From CAYUWG01 sp964448285 (GTDB lineage: Bacteria > Bacteroidota > Ignavibacteria > SZUA-365), in NCBI GenBank assembly GCA_964448285.1, contig CAYUWG010000021.1, positions 1 to 54,294 of the forward strand: a stretch of DNA of 54,294 nt. The letters are read 5' to 3'. The notes beneath the pieces are model-generated. The model searched no databases, was not told where the DNA came from, and was given only the letters and a program-made list of their open reading frames with translations. Positions 18,350 to 26,515 of this stretch are shown piece by piece. Position 1 is the first letter of the stretch. Every line of letters begins with the position of its first letter. Made by a program: the position numbers and the translations under genes.

Positions 18350-19774
18350 ATGGAAAACATCACACAAGACCTTTTACGCACTTCACCCATCGTGACAATG
18401 TCGGTGACGGGATTGATTGTCATTCTGATAAACGCGTTCAGGAAGAATTCCGAAAACGTCCAGTTTGTCGTTTCTCTATTGGGCATTGCTACGGGAATCG
18501 GATACGCCTGGTGGACGCTATCGATGACCGGTTCGGCTTTCAACGGAATGGTATTGACGGGCGGATACGCGAGTATCTTCTCCATGCTTTTTCTTGTCGC
18601 CGCTGGGTTGACTCTGTTTCTCGCGCGGGATTACATCAGGAAAGTCGGTACGAACTTCGGTGAGTTTTACATCATCATCATCTTCGCAACGGCCGGCATG
18701 ATGACGTTCGCAACGTCGTTGGATTTGATTTCGATGTTCATCGGACTTGAGTTGATGTCCATCTGCCTTTACGTACTCGCCGGCTTCACGAGAAAGGAAT
18801 TGAAGTCCAACGAAGCTGCGCTGAAGTATTTCCTTCTCGGCGCATTCGCTACCGGTTTCTTCCTGTATGGAGTTGCACTGATCTACGGAACCACCGGAAC
18901 GACGAACATCGAAGAGATCACTGCTTCGATCAGCGTGTATGAATCCGATCTTCTCTTCCTCGTCGGCGTCGGATTACTCCTCATCGGATTCGGTTTTAAG
19001 ATCGGTGCCGTACCGTTCCACATGTGGGTGCCTGACGTTTATGAAGGTTCGCCCTCGGTCGTTACAGCCTTCATGTCAACTGGTGCGAAGGCCGCTGCTT
19101 TCGGCGCGCTCGTGCTGGTGTTCACGGCAACGTTCAATTTCACGCACGGGTCGATCAACAACGCTCTCGCGATTCTCGCCGTAGCATCCATGGTCATCGG
19201 AAACGTCGTTGCCATCTCACAGAGCAACATCAAACGCATGCTCGCTTACTCGAGCATCGCTCACGCAGGATATATGTTGATCGGCATTACCGCCGGTTCG
19301 GACCTGAGCATCAACGGCGTCATCTTCTATCTCGTGTCCTATACGCTGACGAATCTCGGTGCGTTCGGAATAGTCTCTCTCGTCGAAAACGAGCAGCAGC
19401 AAAACACACAGATCAGCAGCTTCAACGGATTGGGTCAACGCAATCCCGTTCTCGCAGCGCTGATGTCGCTGTTTCTTTTCTCTCTCATCGGCATTCCACC
19501 GCTTTCCGGTTTCTTCGGCAAGTACTACATCTTCTATGCAGCAATTCAGCAAGGATTTACGTGGCTGACGGTGATCGGCGTACTCACGAGTATGGTGTCC
19601 GTGTATTACTATCTCCGTGTTATCGTCGCGATGTATTTCACGACGACGGAAGAAACGACTTCCATACGCTCGCATTCAACCTCGATGTTTTCCTTGCTCG
19701 TTTCTGCTTCTGGTATCGTGGTGATCGGCCTTCTTCCTCGTCTCATCTTAGACTGGACGGGCAAGCTCTTTTAG
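18350..19774 (+). CDS. nuoN: NADH-quinone oxidoreductase subunit N
   Basis: A 474-aa antiporter-like subunit (ND2 homologue). It shows the conserved Glu in FIGLELMSICLYVLAGF, the channel Lys in GFGFKIGAVPFHMWVPDVYEG, and SQSNIKRMLAYSSIAHAGYM. It is the last subunit of this cluster. The stop is 3 bases before the nnrDE start, so the repair enzyme for damaged NAD(P)H is probably on the same transcript. Confidence 0.95.
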   Translation: MENITQDLLRTSPIVTMSVTGLIVILINAFRKNSENVQFVVSLLGIATGIGYAWWTLSMTGSAFNGMVLTGGYASIFSMLFLVAAGLTLFLARDYIRKVGTNFGEFYIIIIFATAGMMTFATSLDLISMFIGLELMSICLYVLAGFTRKELKSNEAALKYFLLGAFATGFFLYGVALIYGTTGTTNIEEITASISVYESDLLFLVGVGLLLIGFGFKIGAVPFHMWVPDVYEGSPSVVTAFMSTGAKAAAFGALVLVFTATFNFTHGSINNALAILAVASMVIGNVVAISQSNIKRMLAYSSIAHAGYMLIGITAGSDLSINGVIFYLVSYTLTNLGAFGIVSLVENEQQQNTQISSFNGLGQRNPVLAALMSLFLFSLIGIPPLSGFFGKYYIFYAAIQQGFTWLTVIGVLTSMVSVYYYLRVIVAMYFTTTEETTSIRSHSTSMFSLLVSASGIVVIGLLPRLILDWTGKLF

Positions 19775-19777
19775 CGC

Positions 19778-21340
19778 ATGATTCCCGTCTTCACATCGGA
19801 AGAGATACGAAGCTGCGACGTGCAGGCGATTCGATCGTACGGAGTCCCCGGTATCCTTCTGATGGAGAACGCTGCTCGCGGAGCGACGGAATTCTTTCTC
19901 GAACTGCTTACTCCACCCACGGATTCACTCGTCACGATCGTTTGCGGACGCGGCAACAATGGCGGCGATGGCTTTGCGATCGCCCGGCATCTTTTGAACC
20001 GCGGGTTTGCAGTCCGGGTCATTCTCCTCAGACATGATGATGTGATCACCGGCGATGCACGTGTGAATCTCGACATCCTGCGTGCGGTCGAGAGGGAAAC
20101 CGAGCGCCTTACCATAAGCCTCCTCAATACGACCGATGAACTTTCACTCCTTGTCTCGGGCAGCTCGTTTCTCGTCGATGCGATACTTGGAACAGGATTA
20201 TCCGCCTCGCTCAGTGACGAATATGCGCGTGCCGTCGAAGCGATGAACGTAAGCGGTATCCCTATCGCAGCAGTCGATGTACCGACCGGAATAGACAGCG
20301 ATTCGGGTGAGATCATGGGAACGGCGATTCGCGCGTTCTGCACCGCAACGATGGGTGGATTGAAACGCGGCTTGCTGTTCGATGATGGCCGGGAATGTGC
20401 GGGCGTTGTGCGAGTGATCGATATCGGAATGCCGAAGCAGGGTTTTTATGAAGACGCAACGCGAACGTTCTTATTGGAGCGCTTCGATATTCGGCAGTGG
20501 CTACCGAACCGTCCAGCGAACGCGCACAAGTATTCCGTCGGCAGCGTTTTCGTTCTGGGAGGAAGCAGGGGATTGACGGGTGCCGCGGCGCTCTCTTCCG
20601 AAGCCGCTCTCCGTACGGGAGCCGGTATCGTGAAGCTTGGAATTCCTGCTTCGCTCAATGCGATCCTCGAGATGAAGCTGACGGAAGTGATGACCGTCCC
20701 GCTTGCTGATGACGGTGGTGGCACATTTGCCCTGCAAGCTCAGGTCGATGCGCTTCCGTACATGAACGCAGCGGATACGTGTGTCGTTGGCCCCGGCTTT
20801 TCGCGTCACGAGGAGGCACTTGAAGTTGCACGCGAAATCGTTGCCGCCGTCGAATCGCCTCTCATCATCGATGCGGATGCACTCTTTGCGCTTGCCGGGA
20901 ATCAACGTCTTCTCAAAGTTCGTGAAAGTTCAACGGTGTTGACGCCGCATGAAGGGGAGTTCGCACGCATGTTGGGAACATCCCGTGATGACGTTCGGGC
21001 AAACCGCTTCGAGTACGTGCGCGCGTTCGCAGCAGAGTTTTCCGTGACCGTCGTGTTGAAAGGCGCACCGACAATTGTCGCCTGGCCGAACGGACCGATC
21101 TTCATCAACTCAACGGGCAATGCGGGAATGGCAACCGCCGGTTCCGGAGACGTCTTGAGTGGAATGATCGCCGCGTTAGTTTGTCAGGGTGTACCGTCTC
21201 AAGAAGCGGCCTGTGCGGGCGTCTATCTTCACGGGTTGGCAGGGGACTTTGCGAGGGGATCAAAGGGACAGTTCGCAATGATCGCCTCCGATATCCTCGC
21301 GAATCTGCCCGGTGCGTTCGCACATTGCGCTTCCGTTTGA
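19778..21340 (+). CDS. nnrDE: Bifunctional NAD(P)H-hydrate repair enzyme (epimerase/dehydratase)
   Basis: A 520-aa fusion that repairs NAD(P)HX, the hydrated and inactive form of NAD(P)H. The N-terminal YjeF_N domain (about residues 1-220) interconverts R and S epimers; note LMENAARG and VCGRGNNGGDGF. The C-terminal ribokinase-like dehydratase (about 230-515) shows GSVFVLGGSRGLTGAA, IIDADALFAL, LTPHEGEFARML and NAGMATAGSGDVLSGM. This is the standard bacterial Nnr fusion length. Its place directly after nuoN is functionally sensible, since complex I consumes the NADH this enzyme protects. Confidence 0.94.
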   Translation: MIPVFTSEEIRSCDVQAIRSYGVPGILLMENAARGATEFFLELLTPPTDSLVTIVCGRGNNGGDGFAIARHLLNRGFAVRVILLRHDDVITGDARVNLDILRAVERETERLTISLLNTTDELSLLVSGSSFLVDAILGTGLSASLSDEYARAVEAMNVSGIPIAAVDVPTGIDSDSGEIMGTAIRAFCTATMGGLKRGLLFDDGRECAGVVRVIDIGMPKQGFYEDATRTFLLERFDIRQWLPNRPANAHKYSVGSVFVLGGSRGLTGAAALSSEAALRTGAGIVKLGIPASLNAILEMKLTEVMTVPLADDGGGTFALQAQVDALPYMNAADTCVVGPGFSRHEEALEVAREIVAAVESPLIIDADALFALAGNQRLLKVRESSTVLTPHEGEFARMLGTSRDDVRANRFEYVRAFAAEFSVTVVLKGAPTIVAWPNGPIFINSTGNAGMATAGSGDVLSGMIAALVCQGVPSQEAACAGVYLHGLAGDFARGSKGQFAMIASDILANLPGAFAHCASV

Positions 21341-21436
21341 TTTCACCTTCAAGCCGAATGTGTGTACTCGAAATTCAAGGTCAATACATACATTTGGTCG
21401 AAATTTTTTCCTCATCTATTCAAGAAAGGATTCGAT

Positions 21437-21940
21437 ATGTCTTCCACAGAAAAGGAGCTTTTCCTCAAAGCCTTCAGGCGCGAGATCGCTACGACGATGC
21501 GCGTTCTCAATGCGTATCCGGAAGATAAACTCGACTTGCAGCCGTCTGAGAAATCCCGAAGCGCGCAGGATCTCATCGGGACATTCATCGGTGAGCAAGC
21601 CATCGCCGGCATGGCGATGAAGGGGAATATCGACTTCAGCCAGGAGCCTGCGCTTCCGAGCTCTCTCCATGAGTTGAAGGGGATGTACGAAACGATGGTC
21701 CGAAGTAACGCTGAAGCAGTCAGCAATCTCAACGACGAGCAATACAACGCTATGGTGATTTTCCCGACCGGACCGGATAGCGGCGAACCCCTTCGCGTCG
21801 CCGACACGCTCTGGCTCACGTTGTATGACATGGTTCACCATCGTGGACAGCTTTCGGTCTATCTGCGCATGGCCGGCGGGAAAGTCCCATCCATTTACGG
21901 CCCATCGGCTGATGAGATGGAAAACGTCTTTATCATCTGA
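21437..21940 (+). CDS. DinB/YfiT-like four-helix protein
   Basis: A 167-aa member of the DinB/YfiT-like four-helix-bundle superfamily, whose members include metal-dependent thiol transferases such as bacillithiol enzymes. The best motif is MVHHRGQLSVYLRMAG near residues 133-147, followed by VPSIYGPSADE. In typical members three histidines bind a divalent metal. Here the expected first position (around residue 49, in DLIGTFIGEQ) is Thr, and the position four residues before His135 is Asp131. The metal site may therefore be altered. The start is ATG 21437 with AAGAAAGGA upstream. The substrate is unknown. This is not the DNA polymerase IV also called DinB. Confidence 0.75.
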   Translation: MSSTEKELFLKAFRREIATTMRVLNAYPEDKLDLQPSEKSRSAQDLIGTFIGEQAIAGMAMKGNIDFSQEPALPSSLHELKGMYETMVRSNAEAVSNLNDEQYNAMVIFPTGPDSGEPLRVADTLWLTLYDMVHHRGQLSVYLRMAGGKVPSIYGPSADEMENVFII

Positions 21941-21950
21941 CGCTTCTCTC

Positions 21951-21988
21951 GGGCGGTTGCCGACAGGATAGCCGCCCATTCCTTTTTC
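21951..21988 (+). terminator. Terminator after the DinB-like gene
   Basis: GGGCGG (21951-21956) pairs with CCGCCC (21972-21977), extended by two weaker pairs. ATTCCTTTTT follows. This fits an intrinsic terminator ten bases after the stop. Confidence 0.5.
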
Positions 21989-22004
21989 ACATCTTCGAAG
22001 TTCT

Positions 22005-22442
22005 TTGCCCGCACCATTCGATAAGCTCCCTACGTTTCGCAATACTCCCTACAAGAAACTCCCTTTTCTCTTCTGGTCGGTCGTCATGCTTGTAGTTCTC
22101 TTCATCCCGGGTGACTCATTGCCATCCGAGCCGTTTCTTCCACTTCCATTCAAAGCGGATAAGCTTGTACACGGTGTGTTATTCTTCGTTCAAGCATGGA
22201 CTCTCTCGATCGCTTTCAGTAACACGGATCGACAGCATCTCTTCATACATCGAACGCTTTTCATTACAGGGCTTTTTGCGATCTCGACGGAAATCGGACA
22301 ACTCTTTGTCCCAAACAGAACGGCAGATGTTCTGGACGTTCTCGCGGATATGATTGGAGTCGGTTGCTTCCTTGCTATGCAGGCGTTCGTGCAAACGAAA
22401 CGAAAGCGCATCTCCTTAGCGGAAACTCCTTCAGGGCGTTAG
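22005..22442 (+). CDS. VanZ-like family membrane protein
   Basis: A 145-aa protein with about four hydrophobic segments. It shows the VanZ-like pattern of charged residues at helix ends: DKLVHGVLFF, then E-I-G-Q in ISTEIGQLFVPNRTADVLDVLADMIG (quoted by position, about residues 94-118). VanZ from enterococcal transposons gives low-level teicoplanin resistance, but most family members are chromosomal with no known role. The start is uncertain: TTG 22005 keeps the first helix complete, while ATG 22086 would cut into it, and there is no strong ribosome binding site. It is convergent with ychF, leaving only 10 bases between stops. Confidence 0.7.
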   Translation: MPAPFDKLPTFRNTPYKKLPFLFWSVVMLVVLFIPGDSLPSEPFLPLPFKADKLVHGVLFFVQAWTLSIAFSNTDRQHLFIHRTLFITGLFAISTEIGQLFVPNRTADVLDVLADMIGVGCFLAMQAFVQTKRKRISLAETPSGR

Positions 22443-22452
22443 TGACCCGAAT

Positions 22453-23532
22453 TCATCCGTGCCTGATGATGAGGATGTCCCCGTCTTTGACGATGTATTC
22501 CTTTCCTTCGAGACGCCAGGCACCATGCTCTTTGCATGCCGCCATCGAACCGTGCTTTATGAAATCGTCGAAGTGCACGACTTCTGCACGGATGAACCTG
22601 TTTTGCAAGTCCGTGTGGATGACGCCGGCCGCTTCTTGTGCGTTGGTTCCCTCCCGTATCGTCCACGCGCGACACTCATCGTCGCCCGCTGTCAGGAATG
22701 ATATCAGTCCCAACATGCGGTAAGCAGCGCTGATGATCCGATGAAGCGCTGATTCGGTAATTCCGTACTCCGACATGAAGACTTCAGCATCCTCTTCGGA
22801 AAGCTGTGCAAGCTCCATTTCCACCTTACCGGAAAATGCATCGACAGAGATAGCGCTCTCGCTGACTGTCTCCTGAAGCTCTGCGATCAGGGCATCCTTA
22901 TTTCGCATCAGCGACTCTTCGAGGTTGAGCGCAACCAGCATCGGTTTCAGTGTCAGGAATTGATACCCCTTGATCGCGCGAAGCTCTGCCTGCTCCAAAG
23001 GCAACGTCCTCAATGGTTTCTCTTGCTCGATGTGATTCATGCATCGTTCGATGACCGCAAGTTCAAGCTTCGTCGCGTCGTCGTGGACTTTGAGCATTTG
23101 CTTTCGAAGCTTGTCGAGCCGGTTTTCCGCCATCGCCATATCCGCAAGGAGAAACTCCGTTTCAAGAATACGCACGTCCCGTAACGGATCGATGCTCCCT
23201 TCAGGGTGTGGGAAGAGGGGATCGTCAAATTGCCGCACGACGTGAATCAGTGCATCATTCGTCTTCACCGAGTTGAGAAATGCCCCGGTGAACTGCGTGG
23301 ACTGATGATCGCCTTTCTTCAATCCGATGACATCGACAAACTCGATCGAGGTGAAGACTTGCTTCTTCGGATGGAAATATTCCGCAAGTTTTTCTACACG
23401 CGCATCCGGTACTTTCACCATAGCGCTATTGGACTGATGATGCAGTGAAGCTTCATCTAAGTGCGTTCCCGTCATCGTCTGGAAGAGCGTGGATTTCCCG
23501 CTGAAAGGAAGCCCGACAATACCTATTTGCAT
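22453..23532 (-). CDS. ychF: YchF/Ola1-type P-loop NTPase
   Basis: A 359-aa OBG-family NTPase that in other bacteria binds ribosomes and prefers ATP. The P-loop is GLPFSGKSTLF near residue 7. The usual NVGKS is FSGKS here. The base-recognition motif is the NxxE form characteristic of YchF (LNLEES) instead of NKxD, as expected for an ATPase-leaning member. The C-terminal TGS/DUF933-like region contains ECRAWTIREGTNAQEAAG, FIRAEVVHFDDF and EGKEYIVKDGDI. The N-terminal third is more diverged than usual. The gene follows gltA on the same strand with a terminator in the 70-base gap. Confidence 0.88.
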   Translation of the reverse strand: MQIGIVGLPFSGKSTLFQTMTGTHLDEASLHHQSNSAMVKVPDARVEKLAEYFHPKKQVFTSIEFVDVIGLKKGDHQSTQFTGAFLNSVKTNDALIHVVRQFDDPLFPHPEGSIDPLRDVRILETEFLLADMAMAENRLDKLRKQMLKVHDDATKLELAVIERCMNHIEQEKPLRTLPLEQAELRAIKGYQFLTLKPMLVALNLEESLMRNKDALIAELQETVSESAISVDAFSGKVEMELAQLSEEDAEVFMSEYGITESALHRIISAAYRMLGLISFLTAGDDECRAWTIREGTNAQEAAGVIHTDLQNRFIRAEVVHFDDFIKHGSMAACKEHGAWRLEGKEYIVKDGDILIIRHG

Positions 23533-23563
23533 AGATCGATTCTTTCTGTTCGTGAAAAAGAAA

Positions 23564-23586
23564 AAGCCCTGATCCGCTCAGGGCTT
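23564..23586 (-). terminator. Intrinsic terminator of gltA
   Basis: AAGCCCTGA-N5-TCAGGGCTT is a perfect 9-bp stem. On the minus strand TTTCTTTTTC follows. It lies 16 bases after the gltA stop. Confidence 0.8.
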
Positions 23587-23602
23587 GATTTACGTGAAAG
23601 CG

Positions 23603-24889
23603 TCATGCCTTCACTTTTGCTGCGAAATCCCTCAGCCAAGCGGTCGTACTCGACTTCGGACGCGTGATGGGATAGCCCATCGCGCGCGCCACCACGGCTT
23701 GCGCGCAGATCCCCATCGCGCGGCTGACGCTGAAGAGCACCGTATAGTACTGGAACTCCGTCAATCCGTAGTGATAAAGCAGCGCTCCGGAGCCTGCATC
23801 CACGTTTGGCCATGGGTCCTTGATTTTCTTGACTTGCTGCAAAACGTTCGGCACGACTTCGAATACGCGATCGACAATCTGGAAGACGGGATCATCCGGC
23901 ATGTATTTCTTTCCGAATGCCCGGAATGCATCGAAGCGCGGGTCGGTGATACGCAGCACGGCATGACCATATCCTGGGACGACTTTGCCTGATTCAAGTG
24001 TCTCCCATGCGAACTTCTCGAGTTGTTCGTGTGTGGGTACGCCGTTGAACTGCGCCATCGTTTCGAGCACCCACTTGAGGCACTCCTGATTGGCGAGACC
24101 ATGAAGCGGACCGGCAAGTCCATTCAGTCCGGCGGAAAGAGAATAGTAAAGATCAGAAAGTGCGGAGTTGACCGTTGCGGCCGAAAAGGCACTGACGTTT
24201 CCGCCCTCATGATCGCAATGGAGAACGAGGTACAGACGCATGAGCTTTGTGAATTCGCCATTCGGATCGCCGAGGCCGAGCATGTGCACGAAATTCATCG
24301 CCCAGTCCATTTGCGTATCCGGTTCGATGCGCGGGCCTTTGTTGAAACGCTTCCGGTAAATCCACGCGGCGATATTCGGGAGCTTTGCCAGAATATTCAA
24401 CGTGTCCTCAAGTGTCGCATCCCAATACTCCTCTTTCTTCATCCCGGCGTTGTAGCGCTCGACGAAGACCGATTCGCGTTGCATCGTCAGGATGGCCGTA
24501 TCGAACATCGTCATCGGATGGGAGTCAGCAGGCATTGCATCGAGCACATCCCATACGTAACCAGGGACTTGCGTTCGACTCGTGAACTCGTCGTGCAGTT
24601 CAGTGAGTTCTTCCTCGTTCGGTAACTCACCTGTTAGAAGCAGATAGAGTATTTCTTCCGGAAGTTTTTCCGTCAGTTCCTTCAATTCGATGCCCCGGAT
24701 GATGAGACCTTTCTCCGGTGGAACGAGAGAGGTATCGCAGACAAGCCCGCGCACACCTCGCATACCTCCATAGACCTGATTAATAGTGACCTGTGATACG
24801 ATCGTGTCGCCGTATTCGTGGAGAAGGGAACGGACGTCTTCCCGCTCCTTTTCGTATATCCGGCTTAATTTTTCTTTAAGCTTGATCAT
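23603..24889 (-). CDS. gltA: Citrate synthase
   Basis: A 428-aa enzyme condensing acetyl-CoA and oxaloacetate to citrate, entry point of the TCA cycle. It resembles the eukaryotic mitochondrial branch more than the E. coli enzyme. Compared with pig citrate synthase, the active-site histidine of AGPLHGLANQE, the oxaloacetate-binding HAVLR of VPGYGHAVLRITDPR, and the catalytic Asp of NVDAGSGALLYHYG are all conserved. The His that normally follows that Asp is Gly. The HCDHEGGNVSAF segment keeps the HxxHEGG pattern. Upstream on the minus strand AAAGGG lies 9 bases before the ATG. It is divergent from the mutT-like gene. Confidence 0.94.
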   Translation of the reverse strand: MIKLKEKLSRIYEKEREDVRSLLHEYGDTIVSQVTINQVYGGMRGVRGLVCDTSLVPPEKGLIIRGIELKELTEKLPEEILYLLLTGELPNEEELTELHDEFTSRTQVPGYVWDVLDAMPADSHPMTMFDTAILTMQRESVFVERYNAGMKKEEYWDATLEDTLNILAKLPNIAAWIYRKRFNKGPRIEPDTQMDWAMNFVHMLGLGDPNGEFTKLMRLYLVLHCDHEGGNVSAFSAATVNSALSDLYYSLSAGLNGLAGPLHGLANQECLKWVLETMAQFNGVPTHEQLEKFAWETLESGKVVPGYGHAVLRITDPRFDAFRAFGKKYMPDDPVFQIVDRVFEVVPNVLQQVKKIKDPWPNVDAGSGALLYHYGLTEFQYYTVLFSVSRAMGICAQAVVARAMGYPITRPKSSTTAWLRDFAAKVKA

Positions 24890-25045
24890 GATGTAAACCC
24901 TTTATGAAGAAGATAGAAGGACAGCATACTTTGTCGTTAGCAAGGTAATTCCTGATGTCGCAAAAAACAATGAGATGCATCACTTCACAGTGTACGCAAT
25001 CACGATTTTACAGACCTTCCACACATCTTTCAATGAGTCGAGGCC

Positions 25046-25074
25046 TTGAGAACACGTGCGATTCCCCTATATTT
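25046..25074 (+). promoter_or_regulatory. Promoter of the mutT-mutY-ogg cluster
   Basis: TTGAGA (25046-25051), 17 bases, then TATATT (25069-25074), continuing TCATCGCC as before pabA. A start near 25081 excludes any coding start further upstream. Confidence 0.55.
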
Positions 25075-25108
25075 CATCGCCGTTAATGCTCACCGCGTCA
25101 GGGTGTCA

Positions 25109-25576
25109 ATGTTGGACGGCGATCAAGCAGACTCAAGCTATTTACAGAGCAGAGAAACGTCTATGTATGGAGAATCCGAAACTCCGGTTCGAGTAGCAGC
25201 CGGCCTCATTCAGAAAGGAAACCAAATTCTGATTTGTCAGCGAGGTATCAACCATCGCTATGGATTGAAATGGGAGTTCCCCGGTGGGAAGCTGTACCCC
25301 GGCGAGCGATCCGACGAGTGTTTGTCTCGTGAGCTTGAGGAGGAATTGGGAGTCGAACCTACCGAATACAAAGAGATCAAGACTTTGCAGACGAGCTACT
25401 CTGACGGCGGCAATTTTCAGGTCACGTTCTTTCACGTCACGAACTACACCGGAACGCTGAAGAACAACGTCTTCGAACAAATCGCATGGGTGGATATCGA
25501 CCGGCTTGAGCAGTATGATTTGCTCGAAGGCTCCCTTGCAGTCATCCAATTTCTCCCACCGATCCCTTCTTCATAG
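25109..25576 (+). CDS. mutT: MutT-type Nudix hydrolase
   Basis: A probable 8-oxo-dGTP diphosphatase that removes oxidised guanine nucleotides from the pool. The complete Nudix box GX5EX7REUXEEXGU is present (GKLYPGE to RELEEELGV). It is preceded by the MutT-like KWEFPGG and an RVAAGLI first strand. Two starts are possible: ATG 25109 (155 aa), or ATG 25163 (137 aa), which sits nearer the Nudix fold; the shorter form is quite plausible. The stop TAG at 25574 is followed immediately by TAA at 25577. The mutY-like frame then continues in the same register, so a read-through product would be a MutT-MutY fusion. The neighbours mutY and ogg support the 8-oxoguanine role. Confidence 0.82.
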   Translation: MLDGDQADSSYLQSRETSMYGESETPVRVAAGLIQKGNQILICQRGINHRYGLKWEFPGGKLYPGERSDECLSRELEEELGVEPTEYKEIKTLQTSYSDGGNFQVTFFHVTNYTGTLKNNVFEQIAWVDIDRLEQYDLLEGSLAVIQFLPPIPSS

Positions 25577-25585
25577 TAACCTACC

Positions 25586-26515
25586 ATCACCATTTATCGA
25601 CAAGATATTCATCGTACGATTCTCCGATGGTATCACCGGCATAAGCGACGGTTGCCATGGAGAGAGAATCCACAGCCCTATTCCGTCCTTGTCAGTGAAA
25701 TCATGCTCCAGCAAACTCAGGTCGATCGCGTCCTCGACGTGTTCCCGAGATGGATGGAACAGTTTCCGGACATCCGTTCACTTGCGCATGCATCGCGGCG
25801 TGACGTGATTCTTGCATGGAGCGGAATGGGATATAACCGGAGGGCGCTCTTTCTTCATGCGACGGCACAGCAACTTGTTACCGAGTTCAATGGAGACATT
25901 CCAAGCGATGTCAATCTTTTACAGGAGCTTCCCGGGATAGGTCGCTACACCGCGCGTGCGATCGCATGCTTCGGTTTTCACGAAAGGGTTGCGTTCGTAG
26001 AAACGAACATTGCACGTGTGCTCTCTCGCCTGACGAAGCGGTTGCAAAACACAAGCGATCGCCTCTCTTTGAAAGAGTGCTGGAAACTTGCGGATGAGTT
26101 CTTGCCTCAGAACTCATTCCTCGAATGGAACCATGCATTGATGGATTTCGGAGCAAGGATATGCACGGCGCGCGATCCGGCTTGTACTCGATGTCCCGTA
26201 GCGCACCACTGCAAGTCCGCCGGCAAGCTTATGAAGTCGCGTCCATCACAGCGTGTAACGAAGACAATACCACGAAGAATTTATCGCGGCAAGATTTTAG
26301 AAGCGCTTCGCAGCACACCGGGGCACTCGACTCAGGTACCAAGGATTGCAGAACGCTTCAAGCTGGAGATAGACGCTTATGGAATTTCATGGCTGATCGA
26401 CATACTCGCTTCACTGGAACGTGACGGACTTATCGCGGGAACGAAGCTTCGACGCCCGTGCTCACTTCACTCTCTCTCGCATGTGAAAGGAGTGTCCGTC
26501 CATCTCCATGCGTAA
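25586..26515 (+). CDS. mutY: MutY-like adenine DNA glycosylase (short form)
   Basis: About 300 aa. Removes adenine mispaired with 8-oxoguanine. The HhH-GPD core carries the catalytic Glu in LVSEIMLQQTQV and the helix-hairpin-helix LPGIGRYTARAI. A 4Fe-4S loop of the form Cx6Cx2Cx5C is present (ICTARDPACTRCPVAHHC). The catalytic Asp of E. coli MutY (LDGNV) is Glu here (VETNI). The C-terminal Nudix-like 8-oxoG sensor is absent; a short winged-helix-like tail replaces it. No ATG or GTG starts the frame. The conserved WYHRHKRRLPWRENP requires initiation upstream of TTG 25652, and only ATC 25586, ATT 25592 or ATT 25607 lie between there and the tandem stops. The given start is therefore approximate. 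It overlaps ogg by 8 bases. Confidence 0.85.
   Translation: MTIYRQDIHRTILRWYHRHKRRLPWRENPQPYSVLVSEIMLQQTQVDRVLDVFPRWMEQFPDIRSLAHASRRDVILAWSGMGYNRRALFLHATAQQLVTEFNGDIPSDVNLLQELPGIGRYTARAIACFGFHERVAFVETNIARVLSRLTKRLQNTSDRLSLKECWKLADEFLPQNSFLEWNHALMDFGARICTARDPACTRCPVAHHCKSAGKLMKSRPSQRVTKTIPRRIYRGKILEALRSTPGHSTQVPRIAERFKLEIDAYGISWLIDILASLERDGLIAGTKLRRPCSLHSLSHVKGVSVHLHA

Noticed and set aside
25086..25196. 36-codon upstream open frame just after the mutT promoter
   Set aside because: It starts at an ATG about 5 bases after the predicted transcript start and overlaps mutT out of frame. It has no recognisable features, and the length is unremarkable.
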